From contig CAZLNO010000006.1 of assembly GCA_964561005.1 (NCBI GenBank), positions 6,362-70,361 of the forward strand: a DNA stretch of 64,000 bases, given 5' to 3'. Under the pieces are notes generated by a model. The model saw only the letters and a program-made list of their open reading frames with translations, ran no database searches and was not told the origin of the DNA. Below are positions 17,853-25,945 of the stretch, one piece after another (within the stretch, counting starts at the first letter, position 1; every line of letters begins with the position of its first letter). The DNA comes from CAZLNO01 sp964561005 (GTDB lineage: Bacteria > Pseudomonadota > Alphaproteobacteria > Kiloniellales > Rhodovibrionaceae). The position numbers were made by a program, and so were the translations under genes.

Positions 17853-19052
17853 ATGCCCCTGAACGGCCTGCGCCGCGCCTTGATGGTCGCGGCCACCCTG
17901 GCTCTCACCGCGGCCGGCCCGGCGGGCGCCGCCGACGCGCTGTCGGTGGAGATCGCCTATGTCACCCGCGCCGAAGAGCCGGTCATCCCGCTCACCCTTC
18001 TGGAGCCCGTGGTCGAGGACATGGGCGTGCAGGGTGCGCGCCTGGGACTGGCGGACAACGCGACCACGGGCTCCTTCCTGGGTCACGACTACAGCCTGCG
18101 CGAGGTGGTCGTGCCGGAGGACGGCACCGTCGAGGCCGCGCTGGCGCCGCTGCTCGACGAGGGCGTGAAGCTGATCGTCGCCGACCTGCGCGCGCCCGAC
18201 CTGCTGGCGCTGGCCGATCTGCCGGGAACAGCGGACGCGGTCATCCTGAACGCCCGCGCGCGCGGCGACCGGCTGCGCAATGCCGACTGCCGGGCCAACG
18301 TGCGGCACGTCATCCCCAGCCGCGCCATGCTGGCCGACGCCCTGGCGCAGTACCTGCGGCGCAAGGACTGGGACGACTGGTTCCTGGTGACCGGACAGTT
18401 CGAGGGCGACGTGCTTTACGCCGACGCCCTGCGCCGGGCGGCGAAGCGCTTCGGCGCCGACATCGCGATCGAGAAGACCTGGACCTTCGACCCGGCCAAC
18501 CGCCGGGACGAAACCGGCCACGTCCTGGTCCAGGACCAGGTCAACAGCTTCACCCAGGTGGGCGACCACGACATCCTGGTGGTGGCCGACGAGGCCGACG
18601 TCTTCGGCGAATACCTGAGCCACCGCACCGCGCGTCCGCGCCCGGTCGCCGGCACCCAGGGCATGGTGCCCACCACCTGGTCGCGCGTGCACGAGCAGTG
18701 GGGCGGCACGCAGCTTCAGGGCCGCTTCGAGAAGCAGGCGGGGCGGTTCATGACCTCGCGCGACTACGCGAACTGGCTGGCGGTCCGGGCCGTCGGCGAG
18801 GCGGTGACCCGCACGAGCACGGCCGACCCGCAAGAGCTGGACGCCTTCATGCGCGGCGACGACTTCGAGCTGCAGGGCTTCAAGGGTCTGGCGCTGACCT
18901 TCCGCGCCTGGAACGGGCAGCTTCGCCAGCCGATCCTGCTGGCCGGGCCGCGCATGCTGGTCTCGGTCTCGCCGCAGCCGGGCTTCCTGCACCAGCGCAC
19001 GGAACTGGACACGCTCGGCTACGACAAGGGCGACAGCGCCTGCCGGATGTAG
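17853..19052 (+). CDS. PQQ-dependent alcohol system ABC transporter substrate-binding protein
   Basis: 399 residues, signal peptide to ~27 (AATLALTAAGPAGAAD). The fold is a branched-chain-amino-acid-type periplasmic binding protein (LIVADLRAPDLLALADLPG, VIPSRAMLADALAQYL, DDWFLVTGQFEGD). It matches the binding-protein family tied to PQQ-dependent alcohol dehydrogenases. AGGAGAC lies just before ATG 17853. It belongs with the ATPase at 20091 and the permease at 21571. Similar genes in Pseudomonas putida (pedA1A2BC region) are needed for efficient lanthanide-dependent growth, so lanthanide or lanthanophore handling is a reasonable inference, though alcohol or aldehyde efflux has also been proposed. 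Confidence 0.86.
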   Translation: MPLNGLRRALMVAATLALTAAGPAGAADALSVEIAYVTRAEEPVIPLTLLEPVVEDMGVQGARLGLADNATTGSFLGHDYSLREVVVPEDGTVEAALAPLLDEGVKLIVADLRAPDLLALADLPGTADAVILNARARGDRLRNADCRANVRHVIPSRAMLADALAQYLRRKDWDDWFLVTGQFEGDVLYADALRRAAKRFGADIAIEKTWTFDPANRRDETGHVLVQDQVNSFTQVGDHDILVVADEADVFGEYLSHRTARPRPVAGTQGMVPTTWSRVHEQWGGTQLQGRFEKQAGRFMTSRDYANWLAVRAVGEAVTRTSTADPQELDAFMRGDDFELQGFKGLALTFRAWNGQLRQPILLAGPRMLVSVSPQPGFLHQRTELDTLGYDKGDSACRM

Positions 19053-19110
19053 GCGGCGCGGCCGGTCGCCCGACGGCGAAACGACGACACCCGAAACAAG
19101 GGAGGCGCGC

Positions 19111-20094
19111 ATGATCCGACTTCTCCAAGGGCTCGCCGCGGCGGCCCTGGGGCTGGGGCTGGGGCTGGCCCTCGCCTCGCCGGCGGCGGCGTTCACCATC
19201 TTCGTCTCCAACGAGCGCGACAACACCATCACCGTGCTGGACGGCGAAAGCCTGGAAAAGATCCAGGACGTGAAGGTGGGCCGCCGGCCGCGCGGCATCA
19301 CGCTGAGCCACGACGGCTCCAAGCTCTTCGTCTGCGTGGGCGACGACAACCGTATCGACGTCGTGGACACGGAGAAGCTGGAGGTCGTCGGCACGCTGCC
19401 CTCCGGTCCCGACCCGGAGCTCTTCGTCCTGCACCCCGACGGCCGCTACCTCTACATCGCCAACGAGGACGACAACATGGTCACGGTGACCGACATCGAG
19501 CAACGCCGGATCGTCACCGAGATCCGCGTCGGCGTGGAGCCGGAGGGCATGGGCATCAGCCCCGACGGCAAGACCCTGGTCAACACCTCCGAGACCACCA
19601 ACATGGCGCACTTCATCGACACCGAGAGCCTGGAGATCACGGACAACGTCCTGGTCGACAGCCGGCCGCGCGTGGCGCAGTTCACCGCCGACGGCGAGGA
19701 GGTCTGGGTGTCGGCCGAGATCGGCGGGACGGTCAGCGTGATCGACGCCGCCACGCGCGAGATCAAGCACAAGATCGAATTCGAGATTGCCGGCATCCCC
19801 TCGGAGGCGATCCAGCCGGTGGGCGTGGCGCTGACCCGGAACGGCGAGCGGGCCTACATCGCGCTCGGCCCGTCGAACCGCATCGCGGTGGTGGACCAGA
19901 CCACCTACGAGGTGCTGGACTACCACCTGGTCGGCCAGCGGGTGTGGAACCTGACGCTCTCGCCCGACGAGCGCTTCCTCTACACCACGAACGGCATCAG
20001 CAGCGACATGTCGGTGCTGGACCGCGAGCGCGGGAAGGTGGTGAAATCCGTGCCGGTGGGCCGCCTGCCCTGGGGAGTCGTGGTCAAGCCTTGA
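19111..20094 (+). CDS. PQQ-associated YVTN-family beta-propeller protein
   Basis: 327 residues with a long hydrophobic export signal (AAAALGLGLGLALASPAAA). Seven YVTN-like repeats follow (IFVSNERDNTITVLDGESL, LFVCVGDDNRIDVVDTEKL, LYIANEDDNMVTVTDIEQ, LVNTSETTNMAHFIDTESL and so on). This is the PQQ-dependent catabolism-associated beta-propeller family, periplasmic and of unproven function. GGGAGGCGCGC precedes the ATG. The stop codon overlaps the TTG start of the ABC ATPase. Confidence 0.9.
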   Translation: MIRLLQGLAAAALGLGLGLALASPAAAFTIFVSNERDNTITVLDGESLEKIQDVKVGRRPRGITLSHDGSKLFVCVGDDNRIDVVDTEKLEVVGTLPSGPDPELFVLHPDGRYLYIANEDDNMVTVTDIEQRRIVTEIRVGVEPEGMGISPDGKTLVNTSETTNMAHFIDTESLEITDNVLVDSRPRVAQFTADGEEVWVSAEIGGTVSVIDAATREIKHKIEFEIAGIPSEAIQPVGVALTRNGERAYIALGPSNRIAVVDQTTYEVLDYHLVGQRVWNLTLSPDERFLYTTNGISSDMSVLDRERGKVVKSVPVGRLPWGVVVKP

Positions 20095-20843
20095 GAGCGC
20101 CGGAGGACATCGCCGCCCTTGCCGTCGCCGGCGTCAGCTACAGCTTCGGCCGGCTGCGCGCCGTGGACGACGTGAGCTTCACGATCGCGCCGGGCAGCTT
20201 CACCGTGCTGCTCGGCCCCAACGGCGCCGGCAAGACGACGCTGTTCTCGTTGATCACGCGGCTCTACACCACCCGCCACGGCCGGATCGCGGTGTTCGGG
20301 CACGATGTGGCCAGGACGCCGACCCGGGCGCTCGCCCAGCTCGGCGTGGTGTTTCAGCAGCCGACCCTCGACCTGGACCTCAGCGTGCGGCAGTGCCTCG
20401 ACTACCACGGCGCGCTGCACGGCCTGCCCCGGTGGACGGTGCGCGAGCGCATGAGCGCGGAGCTGACGCGCATCGGCCTGGCGGACCGCCTGCGGCACAA
20501 GGTGCGCACGCTCTCGGGCGGCCAGCGCCGGCGCATCGAGATCGCCCGCGCGCTGCTGCACCGGCCGCGGCTGCTGCTGCTGGACGAGCCGACGGCCGGG
20601 CTCGACATCGAGAGCCGCCAGGCGCTGCTGGACCACGTGCGCCGGCTGTGCCGCGAGGAGGGCCTGGCGGTGCTCTGGGCGACCCACCTGATCGACGAGG
20701 TGCGCGCGCAGGACGACCTGGTGGTCCTGCACAAGGGCCGGCGGCTGGCCTTCGACCGGGTCGACCGCGTCTGCGCCGCCCTGGGCGCCGACGGCCCCGG
20801 CGCCGCCTACAACCGCCTGATCGAGGCGTCGGAGGCGGCATGA
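20091..20843 (+). CDS. PQQ-dependent alcohol system ABC transporter ATP-binding protein
   Basis: 250-residue ABC ATPase. Walker A is GPNGAGKTT (~41-49), Q-loop VFQQPTLD, signature LSGGQRRR, Walker B LLLLDEPTAGLD and H-loop WATHLIDE. It starts with TTG 20091, which overlaps the propeller gene stop (TTGA); no ATG or GTG is available in frame between the stop and the first beta strand. The cognate permease gene is displaced to 21571 by an antisense HicAB pair inserted after this stop. Confidence 0.9.
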   Translation: MRAPEDIAALAVAGVSYSFGRLRAVDDVSFTIAPGSFTVLLGPNGAGKTTLFSLITRLYTTRHGRIAVFGHDVARTPTRALAQLGVVFQQPTLDLDLSVRQCLDYHGALHGLPRWTVRERMSAELTRIGLADRLRHKVRTLSGGQRRRIEIARALLHRPRLLLLDEPTAGLDIESRQALLDHVRRLCREEGLAVLWATHLIDEVRAQDDLVVLHKGRRLAFDRVDRVCAALGADGPGAAYNRLIEASEAA

Positions 20844-20848
20844 GCGCG

Positions 20849-21277
20849 TCAGGCCGTGTCCACCTCGACGACCAGACGCTGGCCGAAATGCCGGAGCGCC
20901 GCCTCCAGCCGGCCGATCTTGGTGGCGTGGCGCGGGTCCAGCATGCGGCGCACCTCGCCCTCCTGGACACCAAGAGCCTCTGCCAGCGCGGTATTGGTCG
21001 TCCCGTTGGCGCGCATGGCCTGGTAAAGCGCGACCTTGGCGGCCATGACCGCGCCCGGCGCCACCATCGGCCTGCCGCGCGCCGGGCTGGGCGCGGGAAT
21101 GTCGAGACGCCGCAGAATCCGGTGCGCCAGGGCTTCCTCCAGACAATCGACAGCCGCCTCCAGCGCGCCGGCGCGGGTAGCGGCGCCGGTGATCGCTTCC
21201 GGAATGTCGGGGAAAACCACCGTGACGCCTTCCGGTTCGGCTTCGAGATCGATGGGATAAGCGTAGCGCCGCGTCAT
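20849..21277 (-). CDS. hicB: HicB-family antitoxin with C-terminal DNA-binding domain
   Basis: 142 residues. The N-terminal part is a HicB RNase-H-like fold (YPIDLEAEPEGVTVVFPDIPEAITGAATR, ALEAAVDCLEEAL). The C-terminal half is a helix-turn-helix (KVALYQAMRANGTTNTALAEALGVQEGEVRRML). It neutralises the HicA toxin and usually represses its own operon. It follows hicA by 9 bases on the minus strand. It ends only 5 bases from the ABC ATPase stop, so its transcription opposes that of the PQQ operon. Confidence 0.88.
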   Translation of the reverse strand: MTRRYAYPIDLEAEPEGVTVVFPDIPEAITGAATRAGALEAAVDCLEEALAHRILRRLDIPAPSPARGRPMVAPGAVMAAKVALYQAMRANGTTNTALAEALGVQEGEVRRMLDPRHATKIGRLEAALRHFGQRLVVEVDTA

Positions 21278-21286
21278 GGTTGGCTC

Positions 21287-21493
21287 CTAAAGGTCTTTTG
21301 GGTCGATCCCAAGCTGACGGCACATCCTGCGCAGCGTTCCGGGCGGAATTTCACCCGTCTGCACAATGGTGAATCGCTCGCCATAGTAGAGCGTCTGATG
21401 GCCACCCTTGCCCCGACTGGGGACAAGCGCCACGGCCACGCCTTGTTTGCGTCCCAGCCTGCGCAGCCGGCGCACGAACTCTCGCCCCGTCAT
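21287..21493 (-). CDS. hicA: HicA-family mRNA interferase toxin
   Basis: 68 residues (MTGREFVRRLRRLGRKQG start). The HicA double-stranded-RNA-binding fold carries the catalytic His in GKGGHQTLYYG, followed by GEIPPGTLRRMCRQLGI, the usual C-terminal helix. HicA cleaves mRNA when free of HicB. ATG 21493 gives the normal family length; longer in-frame upstream reading would enter the permease promoter region. It is the first gene of the minus-strand hicAB operon. Confidence 0.9.
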   Translation of the reverse strand: MTGREFVRRLRRLGRKQGVAVALVPSRGKGGHQTLYYGERFTIVQTGEIPPGTLRRMCRQLGIDPKDL

Positions 21494-21502
21494 CGCCGCA
21501 GC

Positions 21503-21522
21503 TTCGCACAAAAATGTACGAA
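21503..21522. promoter_or_regulatory. Candidate HicB operator upstream of hicA
   Basis: TTCGCACA-AAAA-TGTACGAA is a 20-base inverted repeat with one mismatch, 10 bases before the hicA ATG on the minus strand. A second short palindrome CAACGACGTTG sits at 21526-21536. The position fits autorepression by HicB. Confidence 0.45.
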
Positions 21523-21570
21523 TTGCAACGACGTTGTCGCTCGTTTTTTCACGCCTTTGGAAGGCACCGC

Positions 21571-22380
21571 ATGAGCGCCGCCGGCTATCTGCGCTGCCTG
21601 CGCGGGATCGTGGCGCGCGAGGGGCTGCGCTTCCTGCAGCAGCGGGCGCGCTTCCTGTCGTCGCTGGTGCGCCCACTGGTCTGGCTGTTCATCTTCGCCG
21701 CCGGCTTCCGGGCGATCCTGGGCGTGTCCATGATCCCGCCCTATGAGACCTACATCCTCTACGAGGTCTACATCACGCCGGGGCTCTGCGTGATGATCCT
21801 GCTGTTCAACGGCATGCAGAGCAGCCTGTCGATGGTCTACGACCGCGAGATGGGCAGCATGAAGACGCTGCTGGTCAGCCCCCTGCCCCGCTGGTACCTG
21901 CTGGGTTCGAAGCTGCTGGCGGGCTCGCTGGTCTCGCTGCTGCAGGTCTACGTCTTCCTGGCCATCGCCTGGTTCTGGGAGATCGAGCCGCCGCCGCTCG
22001 GCTATCTGACGGCGGTTCCGGCGCTGCTGGTGAGCGCGCTGATGCTGGGCGCGCTGGGGCTGTTCCTGTCGTCCTTCATCAAGCAGCTCGAGAACTTCGC
22101 GGGGGTGATGAACTTCGTCATCTTCCCGATGTTCTTCGCCTCCTCGGCGCTCTACCCGCTGTGGCGCATCAAGGAGTCGAGCGTGCTCCTGTACCAGATC
22201 GCCGCGATCAACCCCTTCACCCACGGCGTCGAGCTGGTGCGCCACGCCCTCTACCTCAAGCTCAACGAGACCTCGCTGCTGGTGGTGACGGGGTGCCTGC
22301 TGCTGTTCTTCGCGCTGGCGGTGCTGGGCTACGACCCCGGCCGCGGCATGATGGCCCGACGCGAGGCCGGCGGGGGCTAA
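21571..22380 (+). CDS. PQQ-dependent alcohol system ABC transporter permease (PedC-like, ABC-2 type)
   Basis: 269 residues, about six membrane spans, ABC-2 permease fold (FLSSLVRPLVWLFIFAAGFR, YDREMGSMKTLLVSPLPRWY, FAGVMNFVIFPMFFASSALYP). It matches the permease family associated with PQQ-dependent alcohol metabolism. ABC-2 permeases are usually exporters, while the linked binding protein suggests uptake or a sensory role; this contradiction is known for the family. The ATG lies 77 bases beyond the divergent hicA start, so it now needs its own promoter or read-through across hicAB. Confidence 0.9.
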   Translation: MSAAGYLRCLRGIVAREGLRFLQQRARFLSSLVRPLVWLFIFAAGFRAILGVSMIPPYETYILYEVYITPGLCVMILLFNGMQSSLSMVYDREMGSMKTLLVSPLPRWYLLGSKLLAGSLVSLLQVYVFLAIAWFWEIEPPPLGYLTAVPALLVSALMLGALGLFLSSFIKQLENFAGVMNFVIFPMFFASSALYPLWRIKESSVLLYQIAAINPFTHGVELVRHALYLKLNETSLLVVTGCLLLFFALAVLGYDPGRGMMARREAGGG

Positions 22381-22949
22381 TCGGCCTTGATCTCTTGCCC
22401 TTTGGCCAGGCGATGCTCGATCAGCCAGGCGACGCCGCGCGACCAGGCCTCGTCGGTGTCGCCGCGAATGCTGGCGGTGGCCCGGCGCAGCACCCGTCCC
22501 GTCGCCACGTCCTTGACGGTGATCTGGATGTACTGGATCAGCGTGCTGACCTTGTGCACCAGCCCGGTGGCCGCCTGCTCCGCCCCGACGGCCTTCGCCA
22601 GGTCCAGTTCGCAGCCGTTGCAGCCGTAGATGTGGCCCAGGTCCGGCAGCCGGTCGGCGACCGGCGTCAGGGGAACGACGACATAGGCATCCAGGCCGTC
22701 CAGCCCATCGCGAAGCTGCCCGGTCACCATGCGCAGACGGCGGTCGTGCGCCGCTGTGCGCGGCTCGCCGCTGGTGTCGTAGAGCTCGAAGGGAAAGACC
22801 GCGACGCCGGTCTCCGCGGTCGCCGGCCCAGGCGACACCAGAAGCCCGGCCAACACCGCCAGGGCTGCCCCGCGCCGGGACTTGCGGAGGTTTCCCGCGA
22901 AGCTGCGACCTGCTTTCCCGTTCATGCAGGCGATGCTACCCTTCATCAT
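22377..22949 (-). CDS. DUF2380-like exported protein of the quinoprotein locus
   Basis: 190 residues from ATG 22949 (ATG 22925 is an alternative that starts nearer the signal). Hydrophobic export signal AALAVLAGLLVSPGPATAE, then TGVAVFPFELYDTSGEP typical of the DUF2380 group (TolB-N-like). A Cys pair occurs in IYGCNGCELD, with VQYIQITVKDVATGRVLRR-like sequence near the end. It is convergent with the permease (3-base stop overlap) and divergent from the metallohydrolase. Such proteins recur next to quinoprotein relay genes, function unknown. Confidence 0.78.
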   Translation of the reverse strand: MMKGSIACMNGKAGRSFAGNLRKSRRGAALAVLAGLLVSPGPATAETGVAVFPFELYDTSGEPRTAAHDRRLRMVTGQLRDGLDGLDAYVVVPLTPVADRLPDLGHIYGCNGCELDLAKAVGAEQAATGLVHKVSTLIQYIQITVKDVATGRVLRRATASIRGDTDEAWSRGVAWLIEHRLAKGQEIKAD

Positions 22950-22975
22950 GGTTGACGGCAATCGAGGGCTGCGCG

Positions 22976-24001
22976 ATGACCGGCGGGAGGCGTGAGGCGA
23001 TTGGGGACGCCCCTGGGCGACGTCCGGCGTCTTCTAAAACGGCCGCCGCGCTCCGTCCGATCGGCCGCCGCGCCCTGCTGACCACGGCAGCCGTGGGTCT
23101 GGCGTGGGCGGGCTGGCGCGGGCCCCGCGCCGCAACCCGCCCTTTCAGCCTGCGCGAGGTGGCGCCGGGGCACTACCTGCACGAGGGCGTCCACGAGATG
23201 GCCGGCCGCGACAACCTGGGCGACATCGCCAACATCGGCTTCGTCGTGGGCTCGGAGGGCGTGGCGGTGATCGACACCGGGGGCGGGCCGAGCCTGGGCG
23301 CCGACTTCCTGGCGGCCTTGCGCGCGGTGACCGACCGGCCGATCCGCTATGTCGTCAACACCCACATGCACCCCGATCACATCTTCGGCAACGGTGTGTT
23401 CGAGGCCTTGCCCGAGGCGCCGCGCTTCGTGGCGCACGCCAAGCTGCCGGCCGCGCTGCGCGCCCGCACGGACGCCTATTTCGACCAGCTCGAACGCGAC
23501 CTGGGCGAGGCCGAGGCGCGGCGCGCCCGCATGGTGCAGCCGGACATCCTGGTCGACGACCGCGCCGAACTGGACCTGGGCGATCGGCGGCTGACCCTGC
23601 GCGCCTGGCCGACCGCGCACACCAACAACGACCTGACGGTGCGCGACAGCCGGACGGGCGCCTTCTGGACCGGCGATCTGGTCTTTCGCACACGCATGCC
23701 GGCCGTGGACGGCAGCGCGCCGGGCTGGCTGGCGGTGCTGGACAAGCTCCGCCGGGAGCCGGCCACGACCCTGATCCCCGGCCACGGTCGCGAAGGGGAG
23801 ACGTGGGACGAGGTGGCCGGTGAGCTGCGCCGCTACCTGGAAAAGCTGGTCGAGGGGGTGCGCGCGGTGATCGACCGCTTCGGCACGATCCCCGAGGCGA
23901 TCGAGACCGTGGCGCGCGACGAGCGCGCGCGCTGGCGGCTGTTCGACGCCTATCATGGCCGCAACGTCACCGCCGTTTTCGCGGAACTGGAATGGGAATA
24001 G
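22976..24001 (+). CDS. Quinoprotein relay system zinc metallohydrolase (SoxH-like)
   Basis: 341 residues with a twin-arginine-like signal (RPIGRRALLTTAAVGLAWAG). The metallo-beta-lactamase fold has the metal motif THMHPDH (129-135) and later AHTNND, WTGDLVF and IPGHG. This matches the SoxH-like metallohydrolase family found with PQQ dehydrogenases and a SoxYZ-like carrier. It may hydrolyse a thioester or sulphur-bound intermediate on that carrier; this is inference from family context. ATG 22976 is preceded by GAGGG at SD distance. The carrier gene follows after 35 bases. Confidence 0.9.
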   Translation: MTGGRREAIGDAPGRRPASSKTAAALRPIGRRALLTTAAVGLAWAGWRGPRAATRPFSLREVAPGHYLHEGVHEMAGRDNLGDIANIGFVVGSEGVAVIDTGGGPSLGADFLAALRAVTDRPIRYVVNTHMHPDHIFGNGVFEALPEAPRFVAHAKLPAALRARTDAYFDQLERDLGEAEARRARMVQPDILVDDRAELDLGDRRLTLRAWPTAHTNNDLTVRDSRTGAFWTGDLVFRTRMPAVDGSAPGWLAVLDKLRREPATTLIPGHGREGETWDEVAGELRRYLEKLVEGVRAVIDRFGTIPEAIETVARDERARWRLFDAYHGRNVTAVFAELEWE

Positions 24002-24036
24002 CCGCCGGCAGCCGGCGGTAAAATGGAGGACGAGAC

Positions 24037-24873
24037 ATGATCCGCTTGACCCGCAAGACGCTGCTGTCCGGGCTGTTCGCGGCGGGGGCGCTGGCCGCCC
24101 TGCCGATCCCGCCCGCCGCGGCGAACGACGAATACGCCGAGTACGACCGCTGGGCCGAGGTCAAGCCGATGTACTTCGGCGACAAGCCGGTGGGCGACGG
24201 CAGCGACGTGATCGCGCTGGACGCGCCCTACCGCGCGCACGACGCCGCGCTGGTGCCGATCGAGGTCGTCAACCGCCTGCCCGCCGACGGCGCGCGCCGC
24301 ATCAAGGCCATCACGCTGCTGGTGGAGAACAACCCGATCCCCCTCGCCGGCACCTTCCGCTTCCCCTCCGACCGGCGCATCGAGCGGCTGTCCACCCGCG
24401 TGCGCGTCGAGAGCTACAGCTTCGTGCGCGCCGTCGCCGAGCTGGACGACGGCAGCCTGGTGAAGACCGGGAAGTTCGTGAAGGCCTCGGGCGGCTGCTC
24501 GGCGGCGGCGATGAAGGACCCCGAGACCGTCATGGCCCGCCTGGGGAAGATGAAGCTGCGCAGCAGCAAGCCGGACTCCCCCAATGGGCCGATGCAGGCG
24601 CAGTTCATGATCAGCCATCCGAACTACAACGGCATGCAGTTCGACCAGATCTCGCGGCACTATATCCCGGCGCACTATGTCGAAGACCTGCGGATCGCCT
24701 ACGCCGGCGAGCCGCTGATCGCCGTCGAGGCCGACGTGTCGCTGAGCGAGGACCCGACGGTGCGCTTCACCTTCGAGCCCCAGGGCACGGGCCGCTTCAA
24801 GGTCTCGGTCAAGGACACCGAGGGCCAGACCTTCAAGGGCGACTGGAATCCCTTCGCGGACAGCGGCGCGTGA
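24037..24873 (+). CDS. Quinoprotein dehydrogenase-associated SoxYZ-like carrier
   Basis: 278 residues with signal peptide (LFAAGALAALPIPPAAA). A SoxY-like N-terminal domain contains the only Cys region, ASGGCSAAAMKD near 152-155, analogous to the swinging-arm Cys of SoxY but internal because SoxZ is fused behind it (MISHPNYNGMQFDQ). SoxYZ carries sulphur intermediates in thiosulphate oxidation. Here the fused form is tied to PQQ enzymes and its substrate is unknown. Last gene of the locus, followed 8 bases later by a strong hairpin. Confidence 0.9.
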   Translation: MIRLTRKTLLSGLFAAGALAALPIPPAAANDEYAEYDRWAEVKPMYFGDKPVGDGSDVIALDAPYRAHDAALVPIEVVNRLPADGARRIKAITLLVENNPIPLAGTFRFPSDRRIERLSTRVRVESYSFVRAVAELDDGSLVKTGKFVKASGGCSAAAMKDPETVMARLGKMKLRSSKPDSPNGPMQAQFMISHPNYNGMQFDQISRHYIPAHYVEDLRIAYAGEPLIAVEADVSLSEDPTVRFTFEPQGTGRFKVSVKDTEGQTFKGDWNPFADSGA

Positions 24874-24880
24874 GGCTTGT

Positions 24881-24906
24881 CGGGGCGTGGCCTTGGCCGC
24901 GCCCCG
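24881..24906 (+). terminator. Hairpin after the SoxYZ-like gene
   Basis: CGGGGCGTGGCC and GGCCGCGCCCCG form a 12-base stem (one T-G pair) right after the stop codon. No T-run follows. It probably ends the quinoprotein operon. Confidence 0.55.
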
Positions 24907-24939
24907 AACGTTTCTCCACTGCGTAAAACGGAAACGTTC
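24906..24939. repeat. 9-bp inverted repeat between convergent genes
   Basis: GAACGTTTC (24906-24914) and GAAACGTTC (24931-24939) are perfect inverted arms with a 16-base spacer. They lie between the convergent SoxYZ-like and ectA-like genes. Likely a bidirectional transcription-end structure. Confidence 0.4.
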
Positions 24940-25005
24940 CGGTCGGGAGCAAGCCTCCGCCCCGCAAATGACTTTGAAAGGCCGCTGGCCCCGCCCCGCC
25001 TGCGC

Positions 25006-25680
25006 CTACGGCTTGGGCAGCACGACTTCCTTGGCGGCGTGGTGCTCGCGCACCTCGTCGGCGGCGCGCAGGGCGTCGTCCAGCGTGGAGAAGGCGGGAT
25101 TGGTGGGTGAGAAGGCCGGATACTCGGCGCCGTCGTAGATCGCGTAGACGCGATAACCCTCTTGCTCGCTGCGCACCTCGAGCTTGTTGTCGATGCGCGT
25201 GATCGGGCCGATCACGAACAGCCGCTCGATCTGGTGCTCGGCGTCGGGGAAGAGCTCGTCCTTGTAGACCTCGGTCTCGCGGATCTCGGCGTTGAACTGC
25301 GCGGCGATGCCGCGGAACAGCGCCTCCGAGGCCTCATTGTCCGGCGCGATCGTCGTCTCGACATAGCGCACGTTGGCGCAGTCCTCGCGCTTGAGCAGTT
25401 CCTCCAGCATGCCGCGGGCGATACCCTGCCCCTGGTATTCGTCGCGGACGTTCACCTGCCAGACGAACAGCCGCTGCGGGTCGTCCGGCAGGGGATAGGC
25501 GGTCACCATGCCGGCGATGTCGTCGTCCACCACCGCGACCACGCTGGTCGCGGCGAAGTTGCGGCAGATCATGAAGTAGGCGTAGGCGGAATTGGCGTCG
25601 AGCGCGGCGGCCTCGTCCACCATCTTCCAGATCTCCGCGCCGTCCTCCAGCGAGGGCGTGCGGTAGGTCACGTCGGTCAT
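25006..25680 (-). CDS. ectA: Diaminobutyrate acetyltransferase-like GNAT protein (EctA-like) with C-terminal extension
   Basis: 224 residues. The first ~165 match EctA, the L-2,4-diaminobutyrate N-acetyltransferase of ectoine synthesis: TPSLEDGAEIWKMVDEA, LDANSAYAYFMICRNFAATS, FVWQVNVRDEYQGQGIARGM (acetyl-CoA site Q/RGQGIA) and VETTIAPDNEASEALFR. EctA usually ends near residue 170-190. Here a further ~60 residues (GYRVYAIYDGAEYPAFSP, LDDALRAADEVREHH) are added. ectB and ectC are not in the window, so it is an orphan; it might acetylate a different diamine. Product name moderately firm, substrate uncertain. Confidence 0.75.
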   Translation of the reverse strand: MTDVTYRTPSLEDGAEIWKMVDEAAALDANSAYAYFMICRNFAATSVVAVVDDDIAGMVTAYPLPDDPQRLFVWQVNVRDEYQGQGIARGMLEELLKREDCANVRYVETTIAPDNEASEALFRGIAAQFNAEIRETEVYKDELFPDAEHQIERLFVIGPITRIDNKLEVRSEQEGYRVYAIYDGAEYPAFSPTNPAFSTLDDALRAADEVREHHAAKEVVLPKP

Positions 25681-25858
25681 TGCGGGAAACCTCGTTCATC
25701 ATTCGCCCGCAAGACTCGCACGATCCGACCCCGATTGTAAGGCGCGAATTGCCGGCGCGGTCGCGCCAAGACGGCAAATTCGAAGCGAACCTCCGCGAAG
25801 CTGAGTCGTTTATTGCACAGGCCCCGTGAGGTGGTCCCATTCGGTGAGACAGCGCGAC

Positions 25859-25930
25859 ATGGCGGAAAAGGACGCCTGGTACGTCTTCGGCGTCGACCGC
25901 GTCGTCAACGAGATCGAGGTGCGCCCCTGA
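25859..25930 (+). pseudogene. Possible BON-domain protein 3' remnant
   Basis: A 23-codon end (MAEKDAWYVFGVDRVVNEIE then VRP, stop) resembles the last strand-helix of BON domains (AWxVxGVxxVVNEI). The frame is open upstream for a further ~15 codons but has no recognisable domain start. Probably a leftover of a deleted gene; it is too short to be certain. Confidence 0.35.
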
Positions 25931-25945
25931 GCCGGAGCGGCGGGC

